Part shown: one piece after another, positions 1 to 10,363 of the stretch
Layout: every line of letters begins with the position of its first letter
Numbering within the stretch: position 1 is the first letter of the stretch
DNA from: Pantoea sp. At-9b
GTDB lineage: Bacteria; Pseudomonadota; Gammaproteobacteria; Enterobacterales; Enterobacteriaceae
Assembly: GCF_000175935.2 (NCBI RefSeq)
Contig: NC_014837.1
Coordinates: 1,612,001-1,676,000 of the forward strand
Reading direction: 5' to 3'
Length of the DNA: 64,000 bases
Program-made: the position numbers and the translations under genes
Notes under the pieces: generated by a model
What the model was told of the DNA's origin: nothing
Database searches by the model: none
Seen by the model: only the letters and a program-made list of their open reading frames with translations

Positions 1-302
1 ATTTGCAGATCGTGGCGCGCCGCCGCGTGCACCATCGGCAGAAACGATCGCCAGTCATATTCACCCGGCGTCGCTTCGATCAGATACCAACGCGCCCCAT
101 CACGCGCAGTGCGTAACCCTTCCTGGGCCAGTGCGGCGTAATCTTTCTCCAACAACATGTCATGGCCGCTGCTGATCACCATATCCAGTCGCCGCCCACC
201 GGCACGACGGGACGTGGAGCAGGGGAAGCTGCCCTGGAAAAAACTGCGAAACAGCCGGGGCTGATAGCGCGGGGACGGGGGATCAAGGGGGTGCTGCGCC
301 AT
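1..302 (-). CDS. Putative glycoside-hydrolase-like protein, N-terminal part (truncated by window edge)
   Basis: An open frame starts at ATG 302-300 on the minus strand and is still open at base 1, giving about 100 residues. A GAGGAGAGG ribosome-binding site lies just upstream. The translation has an N-terminal segment with RSFFQGSFPCS, then RLDMVISSGHD, then RTARDGARWYLIE and YDWRSFLP. This resembles the first strands of a (beta/alpha)8 barrel of the beta-glucosidase (GH1/clan A-like) type. It diverges from clsC. In E. coli this position holds ymdB, which is absent here. Family assignment is tentative because the catalytic residues lie outside the window. Confidence 0.5.
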   Translation of the reverse strand, partial: MAQHPLDPPSPRYQPRLFRSFFQGSFPCSTSRRAGGRRLDMVISSGHDMLLEKDYAALAQEGLRTARDGARWYLIEATPGEYDWRSFLPMVHAAARHDLQ

Positions 303-456
303 TTTTCCTCTCCTCACGGGGAACGCCGAATGCAGAACGTTCCGCTAAGTCTAGACTAAATTAAGCGCAGGCCAGCAGACGCAACCGGAAGGCTCTGATT
401 GCGACGCCGTGTACGACCACCAACAATAAGAAGATGATGAGTTACAGGGAACCGGT

Positions 457-1917
457 ATGAGCCAAGTCGCACCACACCATTCTGAGGAAAAACACCAAAA
501 TGGGCTCAATGAGATTGTGGATGCGCGCTGTGCGCAGCATCCGGGGTTGAGCGGCATCCACGCTCTCAACGATGGACTGGATGCTTTCGCGGCACGGTAT
601 TTATTGATGGGGATGGCGCAAAACACCATCGATGTGCAGTACTACATCTGGCAAAACGATATGTCAGGTCGCTTGCTGTTCAGCGCGCTGCTGGAGGCGG
701 CAGAGCGGGGCGTCAAAGTGCGCTTGCTGCTGGATGACAACAACACGCCCGGCCTGGATGACACCCTCGCGGCGCTGGATCGTCATCCTAATATCGCCGT
801 GCGGTTGTTTAACCCTTTCTCGTTTCGCACCTTACGCATGCTCGGTTATCTGACGGATTTCGCCCGCCTCAACCGTCGTATGCATAACAAAAGCCTGACG
901 GTGGACGGTGCCGCGACGCTGGTAGGAGGGCGCAATATCGGCGACGAATATTTTGGCACCGGCGATGAGCCGCTGTTTACCGACCTCGATGTGATGGCTA
1001 TTGGACCGGTGGTGGCGGAAGTGGCGCAGGATTTTGAACGCTACTGGCACAGCAAGGCGGTGTCATCGTTACGTAAGGTGGTGGAGGTCAGTAGCGAACC
1101 ACATCCTGCCGTGCGGCTGCCAGAAGACTGGCAAGATAGCGAGGCGGTACAACGTTACCTGGCACGCCTCGAGCACTCCTCGTTTGTTAGCCAAATGGCG
1201 GAAGGTTCGTTGAGTATGACCTGGGCCAGCACGCGTTTGTTAAGTGATGATCCGCGCAAGGGGCTGGGTAAAGCGAAGCGGTCTTCCTTATTGCCACAGC
1301 GGATGCTGGAAGTGATTGGCACGCCACAGCAGCAGTTCGATATTATCTCGGCCTACTTTGTCCCGACACGTGCCGGTGTGGCGCAGCTGCTGGCGCTGAA
1401 ACGACGTGGGGTTAAAATCGCGGTGCTGACCAATTCGCTGGCCGCCAATGACGTTAGTGTGGTGCACGCGGGTTATGCGCGCTGGCGCAAGAAATTGCTG
1501 CGCCACGGCATTGCCTTATACGAACTGAAACCGCAGGCCAACGCCAGCGAAGCCCCGCACGATCGTGGGTTGACCGGTAATTCCGGTTCCAGCCTGCATG
1601 CCAAAACCTTTACCGTGGATAATCGCAAAGTGTTTATTGGGTCGTTCAATTTCGATCCACGCTCGGCAGTGCTGAACACGGAAATGGGACTGGTGATTGA
1701 GAGCGACAGCCTGGCGCAGCGCACGCACCAGCGTTTTATTCAGGGGATGCGCGATCGTGCCTGGACCCTGCGCCTGGATGGTTGGGGGCGCGTGAATTGG
1801 GTCGAATACCCCGACGAGCCGCAGGAAGTGGTCCATATCCATGAGCCGCAATGCAGCTGGGTCCAACGTCTGCTGGTGCGGCTGGTGTGGCATTTGCCGG
1901 TGGAGTGGTTACTGTAA
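457..1917 (+). CDS. clsC: Cardiolipin synthase C
   Basis: This 486-residue protein of the phospholipase D superfamily probably makes cardiolipin at the inner membrane; E. coli ClsC joins phosphatidylglycerol to phosphatidylethanolamine. Two HKD motifs are visible: HxKxxxxDG beginning at H143 with following GGRNIGDEYF, and HAKTFTVD beginning at H381 followed by GSFNFDPRS. Both are complete, so the enzyme should be active. Length is close to the E. coli protein (about 473). The start ATG has an AGGGA site 8 bases upstream. E. coli ClsC activity is boosted by the neighbouring ymdB product, but no ymdB is present here. Downstream opgC is convergent, with a shared hairpin between them. Confidence 0.93.
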   Translation: MSQVAPHHSEEKHQNGLNEIVDARCAQHPGLSGIHALNDGLDAFAARYLLMGMAQNTIDVQYYIWQNDMSGRLLFSALLEAAERGVKVRLLLDDNNTPGLDDTLAALDRHPNIAVRLFNPFSFRTLRMLGYLTDFARLNRRMHNKSLTVDGAATLVGGRNIGDEYFGTGDEPLFTDLDVMAIGPVVAEVAQDFERYWHSKAVSSLRKVVEVSSEPHPAVRLPEDWQDSEAVQRYLARLEHSSFVSQMAEGSLSMTWASTRLLSDDPRKGLGKAKRSSLLPQRMLEVIGTPQQQFDIISAYFVPTRAGVAQLLALKRRGVKIAVLTNSLAANDVSVVHAGYARWRKKLLRHGIALYELKPQANASEAPHDRGLTGNSGSSLHAKTFTVDNRKVFIGSFNFDPRSAVLNTEMGLVIESDSLAQRTHQRFIQGMRDRAWTLRLDGWGRVNWVEYPDEPQEVVHIHEPQCSWVQRLLVRLVWHLPVEWLL

Positions 1918-1923
1918 AAGCCA

Positions 1924-1952
1924 GGGGCCAGCTTAGCTGGCCCCTTGTTTAT
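1924..1952 (+). terminator. Intrinsic terminator of clsC, probably bidirectional
   Basis: A 9-bp perfect GC stem (GGGGCCAGC / GCTGGCCCC, loop TTA) is followed by TTGTTTAT. On the minus strand the stem is followed by TGGCTTTT, so it may also end opgC transcripts, whose stop codon it overlaps. Confidence 0.75.
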
Positions 1953-3073
1953 GCGCGTTGCGGTTTCCCGGAGAACAGGAAGCGCAGCAATGGAATGCGC
2001 AGATGGATTTCATACAGGGTAAATGACACACCAAACACCATCATCAGGCCGACGAAAAAGCCCAACGTATCGTTGCTGATCAGCGGGGTGATAAAAATGC
2101 CGTACAACAGGGTGAGTGGATGGTGCACCAGGTAAATAAACAGCGAGGCATTCACCAGATACATGATGCGAGGGGAGTGGCTGTTCAGCAGTTTATGCCC
2201 GAAGCAGAAGCAGACATTCAGCATGCACAGGCCCATCAGGGTGGAAATCACGTTGTCGATCTCATACAGCCAGCCATCCCCGCTGCTGAAGCGCTGGTTC
2301 AGGCTGTAGGCCACAAACACCGCAATGGCACCGAAACACATCACCGGATTAAAACGCACAAATAACGCCTTCAACGCCTGATGCTTCCAGCTCAGAGCGC
2401 CCAGCATAAAGAAGGGCAGGAAGAACAGGCTTTGCATCACGGCGGTGCTGAACAGGCCATCCATCAGCCATGCGGGCTGGAAATAAAAGATCGCGCGCCG
2501 GAACACACACCAAATCAGCGACCACGCCAGCAGCGCCAGAGTCAGTTTACCCCAACCGACGCGGGTATAATCGATCTGCCGATGTTGGGTACGTAGCCAA
2601 CGGAAGGTAAGCATGCCCAGCGATGTCAGGATCACCAGCACCACCAAAAACCACAGGTGGGAAATCAGGTCCCACATCAGCGCGTTGTACTTTTGATACA
2701 GGGAGAAGCTGTCCCAATCTCCTACTTTATCCGTCAGATTTTTTAGCAGAAAAAACTGCGGCAGAGTGATGAGGGGGACGGCGGTCAGCAGCGGTATCCC
2801 CACGCGCTCCAGACGCACCTTCAGCCAGCGTTGCGGCTTGTAGCGTAGGTAAAGCATGTAGGAAAAATAGCCGGAAATGACGAAAAACACCTGCATACGG
2901 AAAGCATGAATAAAGTCATTGAACACCGTCAGCCACATCGAGGCATCCTGGCTATTTACTGCCCACTTTTGCGTCGAGTAAATCAGGGAGACGTGGAAGG
3001 GCACGCCCAATAACATTAAATAAGCTCGAATCGAATCGAGAAAATATTCGCGTTCGGATTTTGCTGCAGTCAT
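1949..3073 (-). CDS. opgC: Glucans biosynthesis protein C (OPG succinyltransferase)
   Basis: OpgC transfers succinyl groups to osmoregulated periplasmic glucans. The roughly 374-residue protein is almost all hydrophobic membrane segments of the acyltransferase-3 family. It begins with the REYFLDSIRAYLMLLGVPFH block typical of OpgC, with the conserved His in the first membrane segment. Two ATGs are possible, at 3079 and 3073. I prefer 3073 because it places six to seven residues before REYF as in E. coli and has a GGA about 8 bases upstream. Neither start has a strong ribosome-binding site. It is divergent from opgGH, as in E. coli, sharing a 230-bp promoter region. Confidence 0.93.
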   Translation of the reverse strand: MTAAKSEREYFLDSIRAYLMLLGVPFHVSLIYSTQKWAVNSQDASMWLTVFNDFIHAFRMQVFFVISGYFSYMLYLRYKPQRWLKVRLERVGIPLLTAVPLITLPQFFLLKNLTDKVGDWDSFSLYQKYNALMWDLISHLWFLVVLVILTSLGMLTFRWLRTQHRQIDYTRVGWGKLTLALLAWSLIWCVFRRAIFYFQPAWLMDGLFSTAVMQSLFFLPFFMLGALSWKHQALKALFVRFNPVMCFGAIAVFVAYSLNQRFSSGDGWLYEIDNVISTLMGLCMLNVCFCFGHKLLNSHSPRIMYLVNASLFIYLVHHPLTLLYGIFITPLISNDTLGFFVGLMMVFGVSFTLYEIHLRIPLLRFLFSGKPQRA

Positions 3074-3310
3074 AAGCATCCAATTGTTCTGTGTCCTGGC
3101 CGGTTTCGCCCTGAAACCGGATTATGCCGGAGGAAAATTCTACCGGCTGTAAACGGGGTATACTATAGGTTGATTCTGTATCGTCTAATTATCCTAAAAG
3201 CGCATTTTCCACTTACAAATAAGGGGAACAATCTTTTACATACGCTGTCGGAAAAACGAATAATCCTTTAAGATAAGCGGGTTTGATCTAAGCACACGAA
3301 AGGGGGGGAT

Positions 3311-4876
3311 GTGCTGACTTTAGAAAAGAATATGGCCGGACTGAAGAAGATGCGCTGGGTAGGCGCAGCAGTTCTGCTGGCGTTGTACGCGAATAATAGC
3401 TGGGCGTTCAACCTTGATGATGTAGCAAAACAGGCTCAGGCGATGGCGGGCAAAAGCTTCGAAGCGCCGAAGAGCAATTTACCCTCTCAGTTTCGTGAAA
3501 TGAAATTTGCTGACTATCAGCAGATCCAGTTTAACCACGACAAAGCCTACTGGGGCAAACTGCGCACGCCGTTTAAACTTGAGTTCTATCATCAGGGTAT
3601 GTACTTCGATACCCCGGTGAAAATCAACGAAGTCACCGCCAGTACGGTACGTGAAATCAAGTATAACCCGGACTATTTCAACTTCGGCAACGTCAAGCAT
3701 GATGCTGACTCGGTGAAAAACCTGGGTTTTGCCGGATTCAAAGTACTTTATCCGCTTAACGAAAAGGGTAAAGACGATGAGATCACCAGCTTCCTCGGTG
3801 CCAGCTACTTCCGTGTGATTGGCGCAGGCCAGGTCTACGGTCTGTCGGCACGTGGTCTGGCGATCGACACCGCGTTGCCATCGGGCGAAGAGTTCCCACG
3901 CTTCAAAGAGTTCTGGATCGAGCGACCAAAACCGCAGGACAAGCAACTGGTGATTTATGCACTGCTGGATTCGCCACGTGCCACCGGTGCCTACCGTTTT
4001 ATCGTCCGTCCGGGCAAAGAATCGACCGTGGATGTGCAATCCAAAGTTTACCTGCGTGACAACGTCGGCAAACTGGGTATCGCGCCGCTGACCAGTATGT
4101 TCCTGTTCGGGGCTAACCAGCCGTCACCGGTCAGCAATTTCCGCCAGGAGCTGCACGACTCCAACGGCCTGTCTATCCATGCCGGTAACGGTGAATGGAT
4201 TTGGCGTCCGCTGAACAATCCGAAACACCTGGCCGTCAGTACCTTTACCATCGAAAGCCCGAAAGGCTTTGGTCTGCTGCAACGTGGTCGTGATTTCAGC
4301 CATTATCAGGATCTCGACGATCGCTATGATCTGCGCCCAAGCGGCTGGGTCGAGCCGTTAGGCGATTGGGGTAAAGGTCGCGTTGAGCTGGTGGAAATCC
4401 CGACAGCGGATGAAACCAACGACAACATCGTGGCCTTCTGGACGCCAGAAAAACTGGCTGAACCGGGCAAAGAGATGAGTTTCCAGTATCGTCTGCACTT
4501 TACCCGTGACGAGAACCTGCTGCACTCGGATGATGTTGCCTGGGTGAAAGATACCCTGCGTTCCGCCGGCGATGTGAAGCAGTCAAACCTCGTGCGTCAG
4601 CCGGATGGCAGCATCGCCTTTACCGTTGATTTTGTGGGCCGGGCGATGAGCAAACTGCCAGAAAACACGCAGGTTGCACCGCAGGTCAGCGTGGGTAATA
4701 ACGCTGAAGTGGTGGAGCAGAGCGTGCGCTACAACCCGGTCACCAAAGGCTGGCGTCTGGTGCTGCGTCTGCGCGTGAAAGACAACAAGCAGCCGACGGA
4801 AATGCGTGCGGCGCTGGTTAGTGGCGACAAGACATTGACGGAAACCTGGAGCTATCAGCTACCTGCCAATGAATAA
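3311..4876 (+). CDS. opgG: Glucans biosynthesis protein G, periplasmic
   Basis: OpgG acts in the periplasm in forming the branched beta-glucan backbone made by OpgH. The protein begins with a signal peptide (basic KKMRW, hydrophobic [10 protein letters not shown], then SWA-F cleavage) and continues with a long beta-rich domain that follows E. coli MdoG closely to the shared C-terminus YQLPANE. The chosen start is GTG at 3311 behind a strong run of seven G (521 residues). An in-frame ATG at 3332 would give 514 residues, nearer the E. coli length of 511, but with a weaker site. The last codons overlap the opgH start by 8 bases, so the pair is translationally coupled. Confidence 0.96.
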   Translation: MLTLEKNMAGLKKMRWVGAAVLLALYANNSWAFNLDDVAKQAQAMAGKSFEAPKSNLPSQFREMKFADYQQIQFNHDKAYWGKLRTPFKLEFYHQGMYFDTPVKINEVTASTVREIKYNPDYFNFGNVKHDADSVKNLGFAGFKVLYPLNEKGKDDEITSFLGASYFRVIGAGQVYGLSARGLAIDTALPSGEEFPRFKEFWIERPKPQDKQLVIYALLDSPRATGAYRFIVRPGKESTVDVQSKVYLRDNVGKLGIAPLTSMFLFGANQPSPVSNFRQELHDSNGLSIHAGNGEWIWRPLNNPKHLAVSTFTIESPKGFGLLQRGRDFSHYQDLDDRYDLRPSGWVEPLGDWGKGRVELVEIPTADETNDNIVAFWTPEKLAEPGKEMSFQYRLHFTRDENLLHSDDVAWVKDTLRSAGDVKQSNLVRQPDGSIAFTVDFVGRAMSKLPENTQVAPQVSVGNNAEVVEQSVRYNPVTKGWRLVLRLRVKDNKQPTEMRAALVSGDKTLTETWSYQLPANE

Positions 4877-7421
4877 CTCGACTTTTACACCTCAATCTTA
4901 CGTGGAAGCCCTGCCGCTCGATGCGGCAGGTCGCGCCCGCCTGAGCGCATCGCTGCAAAATGCGCAGGCGTTCCACGCTATTCATACGTCGCTGGGGCAC
5001 GATGTTGCTGCCAGCGAGCGCCCGGATGACGCCCCGCTGAAATCGGTGTCGTCCCGTGTGCAAATGGCCTGGCCGGATTCACTGGCTGATGGCCAGCAGT
5101 TGGGTAAAGATTATCTCGATCGTACTACCCTGAAGGCGATGCCGAAGATTACGCGTTCGCTGATGTTCCCGGAAGCCTGGCGAACCAACCCGCTGGCGCG
5201 TGCCTGGGATTCATTACGTGGGCACAAATCCACGCCGCGTTACAAGACGGCCGAAGAGCAAAAAGCGGAAGATAAGTGGCGTCATGTGGGTTCGATGCGC
5301 CGTTATGTGCTGCTGATTCTGACGCTGTTCCAGACCGTGGTCGCCACCTGGTATATGAAAACCATCCTGCCCTACCAAGGCTGGACGCTGCTCGATCCGA
5401 TGGAGCTGTTCAATCAGAACTGGTTGCAGTCGGTGGAGTTGATTCTGCCGTATATCCTGCAAACCGGTATTTTGTTCCTGTTCGCCATTTTGTTCTGCTG
5501 GGTGTCCGCCGGTTTCTGGACCGCGCTGATGGGCTTCCTGCAATTGCTGATTGGGCGTGACAAGTACAGCATCTCCTATTCGACAACGGGTGATGAGCCA
5601 CTGAATCCGGCGCATCGTACCGCGCTGATCATGCCGATTTGTAACGAAGACGTGGAACGCGTGTTCGCCGGTTTGCGTGCGACCTGGGAATCGGTCAAAC
5701 GTACTGGCAATGCAGAACACTTTGACGTTTACATTCTGAGTGACAGCTATGATGCGGATATCGCCATTGCCGAGCAGAAAGCCTGGATGGAGCTGGTGCG
5801 GGATGTCGGCGGGGCGGGCAAGATTTTCTATCGCCGTCGTCGTCGTCGCGTAAAACGTAAAAGCGGCAACATTGATGATTTCTGCCGCCGCTGGGGCAGC
5901 AACTACAGCTACATGGTGGTGTTGGACGCCGATAGCGTGATGAGCGGTGAATGTCTCACCGGTCTGGTCCGCATGATGGAAGCCAACCCGAATGCCGGTA
6001 TTATCCAGTCGTCGCCGAAAGCGTCGGGTATGGATACGCTGTACGCGCGTTGTCAGCAATTTGCGACCCGTGTATATGGTCCGCTGTTTACCGCCGGGTT
6101 GCACTTCTGGCAGTTGGGCGAATCCCACTATTGGGGCCATAACGCCATCATTCGTGTGAAGCCGTTTATCGAGCACTGTGCGTTGGCACCGCTGCCGGGC
6201 GAAGGTTCCTTTGCCGGTTCGATTCTGTCGCATGACTTTGTCGAAGCAGCGCTGATGCGTCGCGCAGGGTGGGGCGTATGGATTGCCTACGATCTGCCGG
6301 GTTCCTACGAGGAGTTACCGCCTAACCTGCTGGATGAGCTGAAGCGTGACCGTCGTTGGTGTCACGGTAACCTGATGAACTTCCGTCTGTTCCTGGTTAA
6401 AGGGATGCATCCGGTACACCGTGCGGTGTTCCTGACGGGCGTGATGTCATACTTATCGGCTCCGCTGTGGTTTATGTTCCTGGCGCTCTCCACCGCCTTG
6501 CAGGTGGTGCATACGCTGATGGAACCGACCTACTTCCTGCAACCACGCCAGTTGTTCCCGGTGTGGCCGCAGTGGCGTCCCGACCTGGCGATTGCGCTGT
6601 TCTCCACCACCCTGGTGCTGCTGTTCCTGCCGAAACTGCTCAGCGTGGTGCTGATTTGGTTCAAAGGCGCGAAACCTTACGGCGGTGCAGTGCGACTGTT
6701 CTTCTCGTTGCTGCTGGAGATGCTGTTTTCGGTCCTGCTGGCACCGGTGCGTATGCTGTTCCATACCGTGTTTGTGGTTAGCGCATTCCTCGGCTGGGAA
6801 GTGGTGTGGAATTCACCGCAGCGTGACGATGACGCGACACCCTGGAGTGAAGCTTTCCGTCGTCACGGTTCGCAGATGCTGCTGGGGATTGTCTGGGCCG
6901 TCGGCATGGGTGTGCTGGATCTGAACTTCCTGTGGTGGTTGTCGCCGATTGTCTTCTCGTTGATTCTGTCACCGTTCGTTTCCGTTATGTCGAGCCGTGC
7001 CACCATCGGTCTGAAGAGCAAACGTGCGAAACTGTTCCTGATCCCGGAAGAGTACGATCCGCCGAAAGAGTTGGTCGATACCGACAACTATCTGCAACTG
7101 AACCGCGAACGTGCGCTGAAAAATGGCTTTATGCATGCGCTGTTCAACCCGGCATTTAACGCACTGGCGACGGCGATGGCAACGTCACGTCACCTGCACA
7201 GTACCATCCTCGATCATGCGCGCGATCGTCGTGTTGATCAGGCGTTGAGTGATGCACCGGAAAAACTGAATCGCGAACAGCGTTTACAGCTGATTAGCGA
7301 TCCGGTGGTGCTGGCACGTGTGCATACACGTCTGTGGGAAAGTGCAGAGAAATACCATGAGTGGGTGGATAGCTATCAGAAACTGAAGTTAAACCCGCAG
7401 GCACTGCCACAGCAGTCGTGA
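4869..7421 (+). CDS. opgH: Glucans biosynthesis glucosyltransferase H
   Basis: OpgH is the inner-membrane family 2 glycosyltransferase that polymerises UDP-glucose into the linear glucan backbone. In E. coli it also slows FtsZ assembly in a UDP-glucose-dependent way. The 850 residues contain a cytosolic N-terminus, membrane segments near residues 140-230, the GT2 domain with DAD at 353-355 and the RDRRW motif at 493-497, then a C-terminal group of membrane helices. These motifs are the D,D,D,Q/RxxRW signature of processive synthases. Length matches E. coli (847). It overlaps opgG and is followed by a strong terminator, so opgGH is a two-gene operon. Confidence 0.97.
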   Translation: MNNSTFTPQSYVEALPLDAAGRARLSASLQNAQAFHAIHTSLGHDVAASERPDDAPLKSVSSRVQMAWPDSLADGQQLGKDYLDRTTLKAMPKITRSLMFPEAWRTNPLARAWDSLRGHKSTPRYKTAEEQKAEDKWRHVGSMRRYVLLILTLFQTVVATWYMKTILPYQGWTLLDPMELFNQNWLQSVELILPYILQTGILFLFAILFCWVSAGFWTALMGFLQLLIGRDKYSISYSTTGDEPLNPAHRTALIMPICNEDVERVFAGLRATWESVKRTGNAEHFDVYILSDSYDADIAIAEQKAWMELVRDVGGAGKIFYRRRRRRVKRKSGNIDDFCRRWGSNYSYMVVLDADSVMSGECLTGLVRMMEANPNAGIIQSSPKASGMDTLYARCQQFATRVYGPLFTAGLHFWQLGESHYWGHNAIIRVKPFIEHCALAPLPGEGSFAGSILSHDFVEAALMRRAGWGVWIAYDLPGSYEELPPNLLDELKRDRRWCHGNLMNFRLFLVKGMHPVHRAVFLTGVMSYLSAPLWFMFLALSTALQVVHTLMEPTYFLQPRQLFPVWPQWRPDLAIALFSTTLVLLFLPKLLSVVLIWFKGAKPYGGAVRLFFSLLLEMLFSVLLAPVRMLFHTVFVVSAFLGWEVVWNSPQRDDDATPWSEAFRRHGSQMLLGIVWAVGMGVLDLNFLWWLSPIVFSLILSPFVSVMSSRATIGLKSKRAKLFLIPEEYDPPKELVDTDNYLQLNRERALKNGFMHALFNPAFNALATAMATSRHLHSTILDHARDRRVDQALSDAPEKLNREQRLQLISDPVVLARVHTRLWESAEKYHEWVDSYQKLKLNPQALPQQS

Positions 7422-7442
7422 TAGCGGGTGATTAACCCGGCC

Positions 7443-7478
7443 AAAAGCCGCTGTCGTGTTACGACCGCGGCTTTTTTA
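7443..7478 (+). terminator. Intrinsic terminator of opgGH
   Basis: Stem AAAAGCCGC / GCGGCTTTT (7443-7451 with 7467-7475) is followed by a run of T, 22 bases after the opgH stop. Confidence 0.85.
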
Positions 7479-7591
7479 TTGGTGTCGCAACAGCAAGAGT
7501 GTTCCGACTAACGCAATCTTTACGCTGTTGGGTGTGGTTATTCCCCCATGCTGACGGCTAAAATGGCGTCAGGCCATTGTGAGTAAGTGTT

Positions 7592-7831
7592 GTGAATCGT
7601 TTCCTGAAATTAACTGTCGTCGGTGCTGCCATCATATTGCTGAGTGGATGTGGCAGCATCATCAGTCGTACCGTGCCGGGGCAGGGGCATGGCAATCAAT
7701 ATTATCCAGGGGTGCAGTGGGATGTGCGGGACGGTGCATGGCGTATGCTCACCATCCTCGACTTGCCGTTGTCGCTGGTGATGGACACACTGTTATTGCC
7801 GGTGGATGCCCATCACGGTCCTTACGAATAA
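7592..7831 (+). CDS. yceK: YceK family lipoprotein
   Basis: This 79-residue lipoprotein has a signal sequence with lipobox LLSGC (Cys about residue 20), so it should be lipid-anchored in the envelope. The mature part GSIISRTVPGQGHGNQYYPGVQWD and the C-terminal DTLLLPVDAHHGPYE match E. coli YceK, whose function is unknown. The start is GTG at 7592. The gene converges on msyB, with 3 bases between the stop codons. Confidence 0.9.
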   Translation: MNRFLKLTVVGAAIILLSGCGSIISRTVPGQGHGNQYYPGVQWDVRDGAWRMLTILDLPLSLVMDTLLLPVDAHHGPYE

Positions 7832-7834
7832 CGG

Positions 7835-8233
7835 TTAGGCCCAGCGGTCAGAGTCACTGTTATCGTCGTCCCATTCGGCCGCTGCTGCTTCACCTTCTTC
7901 GCTATCCATGGGAGGTTCGAGCTGAAACTCTCCCTCATCCCATTCGTGCAGCGTATTTTCAGACTGCCACTCCTGGCGCAGTTCTATCTCGTCATAGTCA
8001 TTATCAAAAATGGCCTGAGCCGCTTCACCGCTGCGAATCGGCAGACATTCACCTTGTCCGTCCTCGTCAGCAAAAAACTCGGCTTGCCACATGATATCGC
8101 CATCCTGCATCACATACTTTTGCAGCGCGAATTGGTTGACGACAGCATCGTCCTCATCCAAACCGGGTTGGCTGGCGAGAAATTCTTCGCGCGCTGCTTC
8201 GATGGCTTCAACTAAGGTGCTATACATGCTCAT
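7835..8233 (-). CDS. msyB: Acidic protein MsyB
   Basis: This 132-residue, very acidic soluble protein has the central YVMQDGDIMWQAEFFADE and LHEWDEGEFQLEPP blocks of E. coli MsyB (124 residues). E. coli msyB was found as a multicopy suppressor of secretion (secY/secA) defects. The C-terminus carries extra E/A/D residues relative to E. coli. Start ATG 8233 is preceded by AAGGAG at good spacing. In E. coli the next gene is mdtG; here it is missing. Confidence 0.92.
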   Translation of the reverse strand: MSMYSTLVEAIEAAREEFLASQPGLDEDDAVVNQFALQKYVMQDGDIMWQAEFFADEDGQGECLPIRSGEAAQAIFDNDYDEIELRQEWQSENTLHEWDEGEFQLEPPMDSEEGEAAAAEWDDDNSDSDRWA

Positions 8234-8346
8234 CGCGATCTCCTTGCCTGTTGAATAGGGATTTCAGAGAAGGATAGACGAAAAATCACCAGGTGAAGGT
8301 CAGGAATAACGTTCGGGCGGATAAGGTGAGAGATCCGCCCGAACGG

Positions 8347-8613
8347 TTAGTGCATTTTCTGGGGAAAATGCAGCACAGGTCGTACAGATTCGCGGATAAT
8401 TGGCGCAGAATAACGAATACAGCATTTAATACAGGGTTTCACCTTTTTAAAATTAATGCGCGCAATCGATAAAGCCTGATTTAAATTGTAGAGTGTACCA
8501 ATAAATACCATATCCTCCTTTTCGGGCAGACGCTTACACTCTTTCCGATGCAGTAGATGATAATTATCCTGATCGGTACTGACCGTCACATAATAATAGA
8601 TGCCTTTATTCAT
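8347..8613 (-). CDS. Small Cys-rich hypothetical protein with a likely zinc site
   Basis: The product is 88 residues with no recognised function. After an N-terminal YYYVTVST strand come H22-x3-C26 and, 34 residues later, C61-x2-C64-C65 in PCIKCC. This spacing of one His/Cys pair followed by a CxxC suggests a small zinc-binding fold. The pattern HxxxCxxLP...G...A...A...C..C recurs in many uncharacterised short bacterial proteins. An AGGAA site lies about 9 bases before ATG 8613. The gene is clearly more AT-rich than its neighbours and sits where E. coli has mdtG, consistent with acquisition from elsewhere. Confidence 0.6.
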   Translation of the reverse strand: MNKGIYYYVTVSTDQDNYHLLHRKECKRLPEKEDMVFIGTLYNLNQALSIARINFKKVKPCIKCCIRYSAPIIRESVRPVLHFPQKMH

Positions 8614-9173
8614 ATTATGAGTTCCTGCGGTATATTTGCTGTGTGTAATCTTTATTATTTTTTTTGAACAGTTATTGAACTAACTGTCATAAACGAAACT
8701 AACTGGAATCGAATTCACTCACAAATTCCAGAAAGGAATAAGTGATCACCACATTTGTTATAAAGGTAATAAGCAAGAGAGCGATTAGGATAATGTCTTG
8801 TAAATTAAGTTAATTTTCCTGCATTGATTAGCGAATTCAAAGAATTCAGCAATATTAAATAGGAATATGCCTGGAATCAGAAAAATTCAGGTCCAAAGGA
8901 CGGCATGCTTATTGATAAGTTTTATTTTAATGTTTAGCGACAAAATCAATAGGGTGCTGGGTAAATCAGAGATGCGCACGGTGACAGGCTTAAGTATCGG
9001 TCATTGTTTTCTGATTTTAATCTGATGAAACTCTAAAAAAGATTGGTCTGAGAAAATGTGCTGGCTCGAATTAAGCTTGGTACAGTTTTGACCTAAAGAT
9101 AACGGATAATGTCATGAATTAAGGCAAATTTCAGTTTAGGGGGAGCGGGACAGCTGGTGTGTCCCGCGTCACA
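8614..9173. other. AT-rich intergenic region without recognised gene
   Basis: These 560 bases are much richer in A and T than surrounding sequence and contain no ORF with a plausible start and ribosome-binding site on either strand. They include the leader of the Cys-rich ORF on the left and a hairpin next to lpxL on the right. There is no remnant of mdtG that I can recognise. A small RNA gene cannot be excluded by eye. Confidence 0.5.
9145..9167 (-). terminator. Hairpin downstream of lpxL
   Basis: An 8-bp perfect stem (GCGGGACA / TGTCCCGC, 7-base loop) lies 7 bases after the lpxL stop. On the lpxL strand it is followed by TCCCCCT rather than a T run, so termination would be weak or the hairpin may protect the 3' end. 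Confidence 0.45.
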
Positions 9174-10097
9174 TTAATAACGTGAAGGTTGCCCTTCTGG
9201 TCGGGTTTTAAAACGACGATGTAGCCACATATATTGTTCAGGGGCCAGCAGTACCGTTTCTTCTACCACTTTATTCATACAAATTGCCGTGTCGAGTTCG
9301 TTCTCCAGTGAGAATTTGTCCCGGATATCCGGCAGGATTTTTAATTCATAACCACGGCCATGGGGCAGACGACGTGCCAGAAAGGGCACCACGCTGGGAT
9401 TTCCCAGACGGATCAACATATGTGTCCCGGTGGTGGTGGCGGCATCCTCAACGGCAAAAAACGGTGCAAACACGCTGCTACGCGGGCCATAGTCGTGATC
9501 CGGTGCATACCAGATGATGTCGTTGTTTTTCATGGCGCGGATCATACCTTTCAGATCCTTACGGTCGAGCATGCTTTTATTCGAACGCATCCGACCCCAG
9601 GTTTGCAACCAGTCGATCAATTTGTTGTCATTCGGGCGATAAACGCCGATGCCGGGATTGTTCATGCCGAAAACACGGGCACCCAGTTCAAGGGTGAGAA
9701 AATGCATCCCGATAAGCAAAATGCCGCGTCCGGCAGCCAGGGAGGAGTCAATATGCTCCAGGCCGGTACAATTTACCCATTTGCGAATGCGCCAGTCCGG
9801 CCAGAACCACGCTATCCCGGTTTCGATCAGTCCCATGCCCACCGATTCAAAATTGTGTTTCACCATGGCATCACGTTCACTGACCGGCATATCCGGGAAG
9901 CACAGCTCCAGATTGCGTTGTGCAATTTTGACACGACGCTTGAGAAAACGTCTGGCAATGCGGCCTAATCCGCAGCCGATAACATATAAAACCGGGTAAG
10001 GCAGCAGCACCAATAAATAGAGAATCCCGATACCAAACCAGGTAAGCCAGTAGCGTGGATGAAGGAGTTCACGGGAAAATTGGGGAAGTTGAGTCAT
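9174..10097 (-). CDS. lpxL: Kdo2-lipid IVA lauroyltransferase
   Basis: LpxL adds the first secondary acyl chain (laurate in E. coli) to Kdo2-lipid IVA in lipid A synthesis at the inner membrane. The 307-residue protein starts with [12 protein letters not shown] and one membrane helix, has the HX4E catalytic motif HFLTLE with H132, the block [33 protein letters not shown], and ends [18 protein letters not shown]. These features fit LpxL better than the cold-induced paralogue LpxP. It diverges from trhO, as in E. coli. Confidence 0.95.
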   Translation of the reverse strand: MTQLPQFSRELLHPRYWLTWFGIGILYLLVLLPYPVLYVIGCGLGRIARRFLKRRVKIAQRNLELCFPDMPVSERDAMVKHNFESVGMGLIETGIAWFWPDWRIRKWVNCTGLEHIDSSLAAGRGILLIGMHFLTLELGARVFGMNNPGIGVYRPNDNKLIDWLQTWGRMRSNKSMLDRKDLKGMIRAMKNNDIIWYAPDHDYGPRSSVFAPFFAVEDAATTTGTHMLIRLGNPSVVPFLARRLPHGRGYELKILPDIRDKFSLENELDTAICMNKVVEETVLLAPEQYMWLHRRFKTRPEGQPSRY

Positions 10098-10363
10098 TGA
10101 AATGTCATTATCCTGCGTCTTGTACCAGCGGTACTGGTTCCTGTTATTTGTCGCTATTGTGCCATTTTTTCTCTCTGACTGAAATCAAGCATAGCCGCCC
10201 CGACAATGTCTGAATTCGCGCAATCGCATTAAACTATAATCACCGCACAAAAATGCGGCTTGCGTCACCTTGTCGGATAATCACGGCAAAGGCTTTGCAT
10301 TACGGTGAATTCAGGTATCATGTGCGCGCTCATTTTTCCCCATTGCTAACAGGAACGAACACC

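Noticed and set aside
5214..6233. 339-residue open frame on the minus strand inside opgH
   Set aside because: It lies wholly antisense to the catalytic domain of opgH, whose protein is conserved. Its product is rich in His, Arg and Gln as expected of a high-GC shadow frame, and no ribosome-binding site is seen.
7579..8094. 171-residue plus-strand frame across yceK and msyB
   Set aside because: It is out of frame with yceK, whose lipoprotein sequence is clear, and antisense to msyB.
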